From contig JAMKCF010000012.1 in assembly GCA_023634235.1 (NCBI GenBank), positions 17,989,884 through 18,053,883 of the forward strand: DNA of 64,000 nucleotides. The letters run 5' to 3'. The stretch is from Pisaster brevispinus (Eukaryota; Echinodermata; Asteroidea; Forcipulatida; Asteriidae). The position numbers and the translations under genes were made by a program. This document shows, one piece after another, positions 1 to 11,500 of this stretch. The notes under the pieces were generated by a model that worked only from the letters and a program-made list of their open reading frames with translations, was not told the origin of the DNA and made no database searches. How positions within the stretch are numbered: the stretch's first letter is position 1; every line of letters starts with the position of its first letter.

Positions 1-100
1 GTTGCTAAGGCTGTTGCTTACGATGTCGTATTCTTCAACTCATGATGATGAGGCACTCAAGCCGTAGCCCTAGCCAAAGCTGCCAATTTGGACACGGCCT
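1..100. mobile_element. Palindromic MITE, copy cut by the window edge
   Basis: This is the right part of the short element found in full at 54052-54182. It has the core tattcttcaac, then gccgtagccctagcc and the end ccaatttggacacggcct. Its left end lies before position 1. Confidence 0.7.
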
Positions 101-107
101 GATTCTG

Positions 108-230
108 AGGCCGTATCATGAATGGCTTTGGCAGTGGGTATTGCCAAGCCGACAGCTAAAAACTTATTCTTCAACATTGTCGGTGCAGCCAACAGCCGCA
201 GACGAAGTCTCTTGGTTCGGACACAGCCTT
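108..230. mobile_element. Palindromic MITE, second copy adjacent to the first
   Basis: The 123 bp element runs from aggccgtatcatgaatggc to ggttcggacacagcct, with the shared core ttattcttcaac. The ends are imperfect inverted repeats. It lies only seven bases after the preceding copy. Confidence 0.7.
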
Positions 231-1480
231 TGAAACACATAACACTTCTCTTCACTATTTATCACCAAGCAGACATACTTAAAAAGCAATTTTCTTATTT
301 CAGTGATTCCTGGACCTTCTTGTGTTTTTTGAGATGGATACATGTGTTTGGGGTTTAAGAAAAATGTCTGACAATGGAACTAGTTTCACGTTGGAAAATC
401 TTCCTTGTACTTCATGCTGGAGTTATGTGTGTCTTGTGGTTATGTAGTTCCTTGTATGGAAAACTTTCAGTCATTAAACGGAATACAAATGTGGAAAGGG
501 GTTCATCAGGCGAAAGTAAGCTAGACAGACTACCTGAACAACAAAACCTGTCAAGAGGACTAAAAACCCACAAGGGATTAGTGCATTGGACCTGCAAGTA
601 GTGCTATTACCTGGGCATTATACAGCAGGCCGTTAATGGGACATGGACCTTGCTTTTTCATGTATGCTGTTTGCCTCACTGTGCTCGTAAGAAGTATTTT
701 TGTCAAGGCAGCAGGGTGTCGTTTTGTTCGCCACTTTAGTGTTCACTTCTTATACAAAATTACAAAGCGTGGCATTTTCCGGGAAGGTCTTGTGTGACCA
801 CCCTCAACTGCAGGGCTTTTAAAAAACAGACTCAAAGATGTTGAAGTTCTTTTTGGGGTGTTTTTAAAAGAATGTAATTTTAGTTGATGATGGCTAATCA
901 ATATTAAAATAGATAACAGGTGGATATATTCATTGGACACACCCAAAAGTGTACTTCCCGCCAACAGACACCATACTTGGGTAACAGCATGTGAACCTAG
1001 GGTTACAAGTCTTTAACAAGCCGCTGGCCATAAAGGCCAGGACTCCTATCTATATCACACACCAAAGAGTAGCAGAGTTGAGTTAAAAAAACCCAACAGT
1101 GGCTCATTATTTTTTAGATCTGGGTTTTCATCATGTCAGACCTTTAGTTGTGTAGGTACAGTGCTGATTGATCAGGGCTTGAATTTCTGGGAGAACCTCT
1201 TCTAGACCGCAGGTCTTGTACCACAGGCGTTCACTAAATCAGGAATACCTATTACTGGACCTAAAATATTTCTTTCTTTTGTTTATATGCTGATTGTTTT
1301 GTAGAAGGTTTAGACAACAAAAGTTTATGAATTAATATCGGTTAGTCTTCAAAAGTATGTGCTTGGAAACACACTAGCCTTTAGGACTGGTTCAGTTACT
1401 TGTGGGCTTAGTGGTCAAGTTGGGTTACAGGGCATCATCATGCCTTAAAGTCCAGGACATCCATAGCAACACTCTTAACA

Positions 1481-1523
1481 ACAGCCTAAGCTGTAGCCGA
1501 AGCTGTCAATTCATATACGGCCT
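1481..1523. mobile_element. Right half of the palindromic MITE
   Basis: Only the end acagcctaagctgtagcc through gtcaattcatatacggcct is present; the left arm is missing. Confidence 0.5.
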
Positions 1524-1934
1524 GAGATTTAGAAAGAGTGGATGCCCCAGCACTGCATGATTCTTTGTGACATTCATTACTGGACATTGTGTATGTATGC
1601 GTATGTCTATGGAAAATAGCCTTCATGGTCACATGAATTTTAAAAGGACACATCAATAACTTCATTAGATTGTATTGATCGCAACAGTTGTATGTGGGAA
1701 ATTTATTAATTTTTTAGGATCACGACATGATTGGAACATGCAAGGGGGCTTGCTTGTATTTCACAGCAAAAGAAAACCTCTTATAGGCAGAACCTGTGAG
1801 GTCAACGATAGAAGTGTGTTCTGTCAAATTTTTAGGTTTAAACCGGTGAGATATTATTGAAGTTTATAATGAATCTAGTTTGTAATGAGAAGCTCATTTA
1901 AAAAACTAAAAAACAAAACATAACTTCACTGATC

Positions 1935-2107
1935 TTAACATGGTGCGGCCATCTTGATTTTCTCCCATTCAACTCAATGTAGTCAAAATAAGGCTGGAAG
2001 AAAAAATAGTATGGTTCCTTTTTGTATAATGAATATAAACATTCATTACATTTACTGGATATAGGGACCATGACCAAGATGGTGGTAGCGTAATAAAGGT
2101 CTATAGT
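1935..2107. repeat. Dispersed 'gccatcttg' repeat, copy A
   Basis: It starts with atggtgcggccatcttgat, has an internal aggctggaag and tggttcc, and ends ccatgaccaagatggtgg ... aaaggtctata. The two ends (gccatcttg and caagatggt) are inverted. Related copies lie at about 2950, 9920, 12600, 19320, 43225, 48190 and 53075, so it is a short dispersed element without coding capacity. Confidence 0.6.
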
Positions 2108-2949
2108 TTGACTTCAATGATCATTGAAAATCTCAGCCATTTTAAAGTACACCAGGGAAAATCCCAGCTCGTGATTGGCATTAAACATCACTCTTGCTCT
2201 CTTACAATGTATGTGCAAGATGGTACCAGACCAAGCGAGGCATGGGTACTTCATGGTGCCGCCAATTCTTCCAGTCATTTATCTCTTTGCATTAATAACA
2301 TCATCAGCCTCTGCATGAGCTGAGCAAGCGGAGACTGGCACAGTGGCACCGGCTTGACATGCAACCCTCAGAAATCAAGACAAGAATTTATCTCCTGTTT
2401 GTTTCAGTTCAGTTTCCATGCCCTTCACTCTAAATGTCAATGTTTCCTTAAACATGTCTTTCAATGTCACCAGTAATTTTTCTATGAAGTAAACCAATTT
2501 AAAACCATTGCAAAAATGCTAGTAATGAAACAAGCCCCAATTACTGAATCAAGCCCCCCGGCCCACCCATCCTAAAGTTTTACATGTAAATCCATTTGTT
2601 TTATGCAAATTTGCCATGAAACTACAATCACCTGATAGTCAAGGGTGCCAAGAAGTTGTTGTTAATTTTGCATGCAAACTAAGAAACGGATGTAATAAAT
2701 TTTTAAAAGCTGAAAGTATTTTGATGACGACTGTTTCTTCAGCATGATTGGCACATGTACTTCCTTGTACGACTATAAAGGAGTGCCTGAAAGGGTGGCT
2801 ATACTATTACAATAAATAAAATGTTATTTCGGTGTTGTTCTGTTTCCTTTAAAGGAAAAGCACACCATTGTTTTTGGAAAGAGTGTATGAATTCCCTCCA
2901 GTTTTCAATAAACTTATCGTGAAACTTTTGGAAATTTTTTCCATTTCCG

Positions 2950-3092
2950 TGGTCACGTATCAAATCAATGTAGCCAAACTGTGGCCAAAGATGCAAAATA
3001 GTCGGATCCCTATTAAGTGTAATGAGAATTAGTATTCATCGTTGCTTTTGCATGACAGGAACATGACCAAGATGGTGGCAACAAAGGTCTAA
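2950..3092. repeat. Dispersed 'gccatcttg' repeat, copy B
   Basis: It carries tcaatgtagccaaactgtgg, aatagtcggatccctatt, and the right end aacatgaccaagatggtgg followed by aaaggtcta. It is the same order of blocks as copy A with a weak left end. Confidence 0.5.
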
Positions 3093-5588
3093 TGGATGTC
3101 TTTGAACAAAGATTGTCAAGATGACGCAAATGGCCACTTCTTAAAATACCTCTCAAGCATTAACTTAGCTTTATACACAGGTTCATGTACTTTGAGACCC
3201 TGGGAAAATCTTAATTATGGTTAGGTTCCTTGGTGCAGCATTGTAGCTCTTTTTGAGGAGAAAAACATTATCTTAAATATTTGGTTTTCTGTAAGTCAAT
3301 CAGACTCTGATTCGTTAACAATGAGATATGGTTCTGTCATTTTAACAAGTCAAGAAATCCTGTCATTGGAGAACAAGTCATGCGATTTGACGCCATGTAG
3401 ATGAAGTCAGCCTCCATGATTCAAATAAGCCGACCGTAGATTACCCAGGTGCTTCTCAAATCATCTCCAACGTACACTTGGACAATCTTTTAATCGCCTG
3501 ATTCCCTTCTAAGCCACAGGTCATGAAGAGCTGAGATCTTATACGGGTAGTAAATGACAACTTACAAAGGTCACTTCTGTTGCTCCTGGCAGAAAATGCT
3601 AAGCGGAGGAAATCTCTGCTCATCTTGACGAGTTAAAGGCAGTCATCTCTTTTTGTAATTGGCCAAATAGTGGTATTGCTCTATTCAAAGACATAAGTGT
3701 GATATGTTTCTTACTGCAGAACCTTATAGCAGTACACAATTTTCTCTTTAGATTACTTCTTAAATATTAAGAAGCTGAAGTAAATATTGGTTGTAATTCA
3801 AACTCCTAAGATTTTTATGGATTTTTTCATTCAGCCATACTGATTAAATAATGACTGAACAACTGCATCCCCCTTTTCTCAACTGAGACCTAATTGCTGT
3901 ATTTTCATGAAGAATTGTGGTCTTGAGGTGCTTGTTCTTGTTTAACTGACCTCCTACATTTCCTGTTCATCTCTTGAGATAGAAGTCAATTCCCCCGTTA
4001 TCAAGACCAGTCATCTTTCTTGTCTCTGGCTCAAGTATCCTCTTTCGCTCCATTTCTCTTTTAGTTCAGATATTCAAGATGTGATGTGAGTCTGATGACG
4101 CTAGTGTGAAGTCACAACGCTTTATGTTTCATTGAGAACACGCCGATGGCATTGACCTGTATAACGTACATGGTGTTGATACTACAAGAAAGCTTGAGTT
4201 ATTTTAAGATCTGAAGTCTCCACTCAGATCAATTCAATCTAGAAATTAGTGAGTTCCAGAAGTCAAAAAAATTAACTACTGAAAACAAAATCTGTACAGT
4301 CATAGTGTTGACAATGTGAGCAAATTATGTTATTTGTATTGTAACACTTTCCAATTATCTCATTTGTTAAATATTTTTTGCTTTCATGTACAATTTCAAA
4401 AATACTTTGCCAATTATTTCAAAATGTTGCAAGGATAACTGATGGTATTACGTTACAGTCTTTTGATAAGTCACCCCCCCCCCCTTAAGAAGGGCCTTGT
4501 CCCTTGAGGTTGTCGTTGTGGAAAGAGAGAAATATTGATTTAATGGGCAGTTGGAGTGGTCACTTTCCATCAGCCATTCATGGCGGATACTTTTTTTAGA
4601 CCTCTGCGGGCATCTCCATCATATCTTGACGTCAGCGCTGGTTTTTGGTTTCAGCCGAGAGCTGTTGGAAGGGGATGTAGCATTATGTGGATTTCCACTA
4701 CTTGGAAGCTTTCGGAACATCGGATTTCACCGGCCACCGGATTAACCATTTTTTTCCCATGATGGATTCTATTTCACGAGCAAGTTCCATGTATTGTACT
4801 TTTTTCTTTTTATTAAGGGGGGGAAAAAACGCTTGAAAATATCATCAATAAAATTACTTTCCGGTTCACCATTCTAGGGAAGACTTTGTGTGTCACACGC
4901 ACACAGATCGTCATTCAAGGGTGAAAATTATAGTCTTCAGAAATTCTCCTCCTCGGTTCTAAATAGAGGAAAGATTGTAACATTAATTCTAGTTCTCTTT
5001 TCAAAGAGACTTTGTCACTTAAGAATTTTCCCCAGGGTTTAAGCACGACCATGTGTTATCCTTAAAGATCCTTAAAGAGTGTGCCAGTCTCATCTGCGTA
5101 AATGGTTTCTCTAACGTACATCATTCGTCTTCATTTTTCTGAAAGGTTTTAAAATCTCCGTGAATAAAAACAACGAATCACTGATACCTTCTTGGAGATT
5201 TACCTGGATTTACTTTCCCATTATTTCTCATCGGCTAAATGATGGAAAGACATTTCGGTAAAAAGTAAAGAAGTGTAGCCTTAAAGGTGGCTTGACATTA
5301 TATTTCATTATTCTTACTAGTTGTTGTGGTTGAAATGATTTTCTTTGGGGATTACAGAGCTAAAATTACCTTGGAGCTATAAGCTATACAGTAGATTGAA
5401 AAACACTTACTGTTTTTGCTGCTATAAATACCAACCAAATCCAGATTTAATGTTGTGGAAAACGTTGAATCATAAATGTCAATGCTTGCCTAGTTGACTT
5501 TATTGAGCATTCAGTATTTAGACCTAGTGTATTTATTGACTGCTATTTACAGAATAGTTTACATGTCATGTGGACACGCCTTTCATCA

Positions 5589-5830
5589 GTGGTGTAGCTT
5601 GGGTTCGTGGAGTTTGGGGGCAAGGGTACAGGATGGTGCCCCCTCACACTCACTTTGTCTTTGAAAATCTCAGTATTGTTTTGAGATAATGTTAATAAAC
5701 ATAACCCAGACCCACTCACCGCTTACACCCCCCCAAAAAAAACCCCAAACAAACAAATAAAAAACCAAATGGTAGATTTGGTACCAAGGCGACGCGAGGG
5801 GCACTGCTCCCACATGCCTCTCCCACCTAT
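5589..5830. mobile_element. hAT-like non-autonomous element remnant
   Basis: It begins cagtggtgtagcttggg, which resembles the CAGTGGCGTAG-type ends common in hAT elements. C and A runs follow, with no coding capacity. The right end and the target duplication are not clear. Confidence 0.35.
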
Positions 5831-6659
5831 TGTCTGCCATTAAGGGGTAATATTACAGAAAATAATGATTGGTATCAATGGTTCTTAACCCCGTCAGGTG
5901 CATATGATGCGTGACCTTTCAAATTGTGCAGCAGTACGTACGTGATGACTTCTTTTGCCTTTATTTTTTAGTATTCCAGTGGGAAATTTTGTCTATGGCA
6001 ATTAATAAACATTACCATTAGCATTGTCATTAGTCCATAACCCAGACCGAGTAGCCTACATGTACATGCATCTTCAAAATTATCATGTTAAAGAGAAAAA
6101 TATATGAGATGTATATTTTATTTATTAGTCCTGTAGGGTAGCCATTAATGATGAAAACAGTTCTTAGTCTAACCTCTGAAGTAGATATTATCTTCAAGAG
6201 ATGAATTGGGTTGGGGCGGGGGATGTGAGCGGGGATGGGAGTGGACACATTATCAATAATCTTAGCATTCAGAACTTCAGAAATGCTCACTTGGTTCAAG
6301 AAACCTCTGAAGACCCTTCATGAAACAAGATTATTTCTATTTTTTTAAATCAACTTCTCTTATTCTTACCTAAATTAGCACAATGAGCGCCTGCGTTCGT
6401 GGAAACATGTGTTTCTCTTCTGTCTGTTTTTAAATTTCAAATTTTTGAGTATGGAAGCTCTACCATATTGATACCAAGGGAGTTCAGAGTGAATACATGG
6501 TAGATTCTTGGATTCAATCCAAAGCAGATCACAGCTTGCAGTCTGTGTGAGACAACAGCTACAATCGAAAGAGGAATGAGCTGTTAAAAACATCACACAG
6601 TGTCTAGCCACTAAATCTGCCAAGACACACAGATGATATTGATAACCTTCACTGTCATA

Positions 6660-6779
6660 GGCCGTATCTGAATTGCTGGCTATGACTGTTGCTAAGGGTG
6701 TTGCTAAGGACATCCTATACTTCAACGCATGATGACGCAAGTCGTAGACATAGCCCTAGCCGCCAATTCGGACTTGGCC
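6660..6779. mobile_element. Palindromic MITE, full-length copy
   Basis: It runs from ggccgtatctgaattgctgg to ccgccaattcggacttggcc, with the core atacttcaacgcatgatg. The ends are inverted repeats. An open frame across it on the minus strand is an artefact of the element. Confidence 0.7.
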
Positions 6780-7410
6780 ATTTTCTTCCTCTTGTGATTC
6801 AGGGTTGGTCTATAATTTGGCCTAGGCCTGACACACAACTATATGGTTGCAAAACAAAATCTGATGCGCATCCAATGTGAACGGATATGTTCATCGTATC
6901 TGTATCTGTATCTGTACACTTGCGAAACACCTCTAGTGTCTTGTCCTAGGCACCCCTTAAATATTATTCCTAGTATGTTCTAAGGTTAGTTGCCCTTTGC
7001 AAAAAAGAAATGGCCTTGTCTCTCTAAATGGTGAAATTCCCAGGCTTAACTCGTAGTTTGAGACCTCGTGGGAAGTTGGTTACGCATGACAAGTTGTCAT
7101 TTTATTTTGAGAAAATGTTGAAATGGTGAAATGGTTCACTGGATTGTGATTCAATTTCAACAGCTTGAATAAAATTGTTATTGGGCAAAAGCTGAATGAT
7201 AAACAAGCCGAACATTTCTAAGGTCGTGTTGCTTTTTGCTTGGATGCATTTAAAGAAATTCAGCCAAAGGTGTTTACACTACAGTTGGTCTGAATTTTTA
7301 AAATGAAGTTTTATGAGATTTACATTACGTGTGTTTCGTGATTCGGTCTTCACCTCATCAAACATGGGGTTTAAGCTACATATTCAGTTTTGTCAAAAAA
7401 TTAAAAAAAA

Positions 7411-7444
7411 TAATAATAAATAAATAAATAAATAAATAAATAAA
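7411..7444. repeat. (TAAA)n microsatellite
   Basis: About eight units of TAAA follow an A-rich stretch. Confidence 0.8.
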
Positions 7445-8515
7445 TGCTTGGGAGTGCTATTCAAACAAAATGATGGAAGGCATACTGTCTGATGGTAAAT
7501 GATAAGGTTGTTTAAAAATAAGGTCCTTTAAAAAAAGTGCATTTGGGAAATATGGCATTGAGGAGTGTGTACATTATATCATTTACGTCATTGGCACAGT
7601 AAATCATGGCAGCTTATTGTCAATTAATATTGTTCGTGTGTTTGTTTCTATGCCAGATGTTTTGAGGATTGCAAACAAATGCTACGCATAGTGCTTGGTC
7701 TCAAATCCCTGTAGAGATTGTGTACCATACACTCAGGCATTGCTCTGTAGTTTCAATATAATAGCTGCAATATCGCCCGCGGGACACAGGCACCGTTTAA
7801 TTAATTGCTGTACCAGAGGCTGTTATGGCCCTAATGCTTAATTAGTTGGCTCGTTCGGTACTCTCAGGTTTTTCTTTCCCCATATTGGAGGTAGAATTGG
7901 TTGATTCTAAACCCTTATCACAGTCCAGGGTTCAGGCTACTGTAACTAAAAGCAAAACCTCACACACCAAAATCGGTAAATTAATAAATAATGAAAATGT
8001 TAAACGAAAATAGGTACATATCTGTGAGAAATATACTTTCAAAAATAAGTGCAAAAGATAAAAGCTTTGAATGAATTCATAAATATAAAGATGAAAGGAA
8101 GGAAGAAGTCTAACAAAAAGACCTGGACAGAACTTTGGCATTATTTAAAGAGAACCTGTTGTGCACTTCACATTTTATGAATGTGTTGTTATTCTTTTGT
8201 CTAAGAAATGACGTATGCTAAAAAAGTTAAAGCAGATTGTGAACACAGTGTTATTTTACCACCTCTCCCCTTTCAGAGGAAGCATTTATTAAAGTAGTGC
8301 TTACATAAGTCTGTCATTTTAAAGTTTTTATGCTAATCTTCTTTTGACCCTTTTATTTAGCTATCGCTGTTGTTTTCCCATACTTGATCAACTCCTGTGT
8401 TCTTAATGCAAGACTTTTTTTTATTACTCCATTGGGATGACCCACAATAAAATAAAAGAGGATGGATCTGGACACTAATTGGGTTGTCAATATCTTTTGT
8501 CTTGTTGAATTGCAG

Positions 8516-8575
8516 GCTCCATTTGTGACACCGGTGAATTGGCCGTGCAAGAAACGAGATGAGATTGAGTGCAAG
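8516..8575 (+). CDS. Unidentified gene, small internal exon (60 nt)
   Basis: The exon is preceded by a pyrimidine-rich tract ending tgaattgcag and followed by AAG|gtgagc. Only one of three frames is open, giving 20 residues with TPVNWPCKKRDEIECK. Length and phase (0/0) fit the downstream exons. Confidence 0.5.
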
Positions 8576-11500
8576 GTGAGCAAGAAACTCTTTATCTTCA
8601 GTAATTAACTCTAACCTCTCCCCCTTTTCCCAACACACCCCTCTCATTAGTGTTTTACCTAACAAAATCCAATAGCGCAGTAATTTAACACCCCAACCCT
8701 TGAGCTTTATTTAGTTTGGTATACTCGGCTTGGGCTCCCATGCCATACAGGGTTGCTTTGGCAATGCAGCACCAGTAATGAATACATCAAAATCAGTCAA
8801 ACTAAAGATCAAGGCGCAAGATGGGCAACTGGAGCTCTATCTATTGTGAGAACATAAAGTAAGGCACGGGTGCCATTTTGGTAAGGAAATGTTGACTGTT
8901 ATTGCATTGATAGCAATGGTCATTGTATGCACTGATCAATTGTTGCATCTTAAGAGTTGCTTATGATTGAAATGGCATCCAGTGCATCGTCCACATTTCA
9001 GCCTGGTTTGCCCATCTTGCGCCAATCACAGGAATGAGAAAGAGGTTATGGGGAGGGTGTTGGAAGACGTTGGAGGTGGGGGGGGGGGGGAGGTATAATC
9101 CTATTTAGTGTTTCAGTTGCAAGTAATACATTAGCACTGCTCTGAAATACTACAATGTGGCGTAATGTGGGAGTAAAATTGCCTAAAACAATCTGTAGCT
9201 AGTTTGGTAAATTGCTTTTGAAATTAAAAGATTAAACAATTGCTTAGTATGATAAACACTTCAGAAATTACAAACCACTTGGACTGAATCGTCCGGGTCT
9301 GTAATTTTCACTTCTGAAGATTTCTAATACCTGTTTTCAATTCCAGTCATAATTGGGGATTGTGGAAGTATTTGTGATTGCCACCCGTAGCGTGAGAGTA
9401 TTGCATTGTAACCCTTTAATATGCTTCTTGTGTCATTTACTGCTGTGCGTGTTTCAACATGATAAAGAGACCTTATCTAGCCCATCAATGCATAACAAAC
9501 ATGAACAATGTATATTAGTTATTATTCAGGAAACCTTAAGTTTATTACAAGGTGTCGTTGTAGAGGAGAAGGGAATAATCTTTTGTTGTTGGAGTTCATG
9601 TTCTAAACCGGGCTTACAAGCACGCAATGTTAGAAACAGTATCAATCCTGGCACTCTGCCAACCAATAATATGAAGCGGGGCCCAATATAAAAATAACAC
9701 GTAATGTTTATTGTTTCTGACTGGTTCTCTGCTATTGTTGCTTAGCAGAAGAATTTGCTAAGTGCCATTTTTTATGTTTAACAGCTATGAAACCTGATCC
9801 TGATCAAGCTATGCAACCTGTATTTTGTGGCTACAGACTATTATCATAAGGCAAACATCTTTGTCTAGTTCCCTCTGTGCAGTGACAACAGTGAACACCG
9901 ATTTTCATCATAGCTTAGAGGGGCCAGACTATTTTATTCTTCTAGCCTCGGTTTGGATACATGTACATCATGGTTACATTCGGCTTTAAATGGGAGAAAA
10001 ACAAGATAAAGCTCTATATTGAAACTGAGGCTGAAAAGAAAATAATCTGGTTCCTTATTGGTATAATAAGAATCCATATTTGTAACATTTAATTCACATG
10101 GGGAACATGACCAAGCTGTGAGTTTAACATGGTTCAACTATCCCTGTGTAACTCTCTTCCACCACTCCCCTTCCCTTGGGGGGAATATTGTATCAAAAAC
10201 CTGTACTGCTTGCACACAGACATACAAACACTGCAGTTTTACAATAACATTATTATGGCGAACAGGAAATTACTTGTGACCCTGGATATTCTATTGATCT
10301 ACATGTACATTCATGTGCAGAATAATTAGCCAGGTGCTGTGTCTGTACTTACCCACACAAATATCAAAATAATCGGATGGCTACAAGACAAATAATGTTT
10401 GGCTTTTTGCCTGAATGATTATAAGAACATAGATGTTAAATTTAGCACATTGGCTCATGTTTGATAAAAGCTTTATGTACATATTAAAGGGAATAACTTC
10501 TAAAGCACAAAGGGACTTCCTTAAAGAAATAACGTCTGACTCAGTCATTTAATATGACCAGTTAACTTTCATGTTATATTTCTACTGGCAGGAATCATCT
10601 ACATGATCGATGTCCTGGTAGTCTGTTTAGTCCAAGAACCAAAAAAAGCAATGTTACCATACCCGTACTCGTGAAAGGTCATTTAAAAAAATCATTGTTG
10701 TTTTGCATAGTCTTGCATTTTTTGAAAAAAGAGTAGACCCTCTTGCATGAGGCGCAATGCTGCTGGCATGTTGAGGTCATCTGCACTTTTTAAGGCCTCA
10801 AGAGCCTCAGTGAGGGCGTTGTTTGAGAGTGTGACGTAACATGCAAGGGGTCTAATTTTTGTTTTAATGTATATTATCTATCAATGGTAAGATTTGGGCA
10901 AGGAGTTCTGTGTCCTCTTTGCAGTTTGTCCTGATTTTGAATCGATCCCGTTTAAAAGTGGCTACAAATCCACTTCAGTCGGATATCTCCACCCCATTCA
11001 AGCTTTGAGACTGGACTAAAAATAGTTGGCTTCAAGATGTAGAGTGTACTACTTCCATTGAGCAGTTTCAAATTATGTCCCCACCTTCTCTGATGTCATA
11101 CTGTAAAATGTCTTGTGTGATTGAAACAGCAAGGTTGTGCGGCAGTGACGCTCCATAACAGCTGAGTCTGTTCTTCAGTTATCAGTCATTACCCAAGGTA
11201 TGCCTGTGGTGAATCTGAACACACTGAGCATGCACATACACCAGATGCTGTTGATACCAGTAATATGACTAGTTTCCAAGTGAGGCGCTGCAGATCACTT
11301 GATTGTTGAGTGAATGGATGAGGTCTGGCGGCTACTCTGTGGTCACAGACCTTCTTCAGTACATAGATAGTTTAGTCTTGGTTCCAAGACCATTGTGGTT
11401 TTCGCGTACCCAATGTTTAAGCGATTATGAATAAACCGTTGAGGGCGCTGCGGTTGTGTTACTTCCCCCGACACGACTGACAGCGCCCTCTATGTTTACA

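Larger units (their letters stand above)
231..8515. other. Noncoding region upstream of the first visible exon
   Basis: I see no supported coding exon. Besides the elements listed separately, the sequence is AT-rich with scattered homopolymers, such as a C run at about 4477-4485. It is probably intron of the unidentified gene or intergenic. All open frames here are short and lack splice or family support. Confidence 0.5.

Noticed and set aside
6375..6740. 121-codon minus-strand frame
   Set aside because: It overlaps a palindromic MITE and has no family features.
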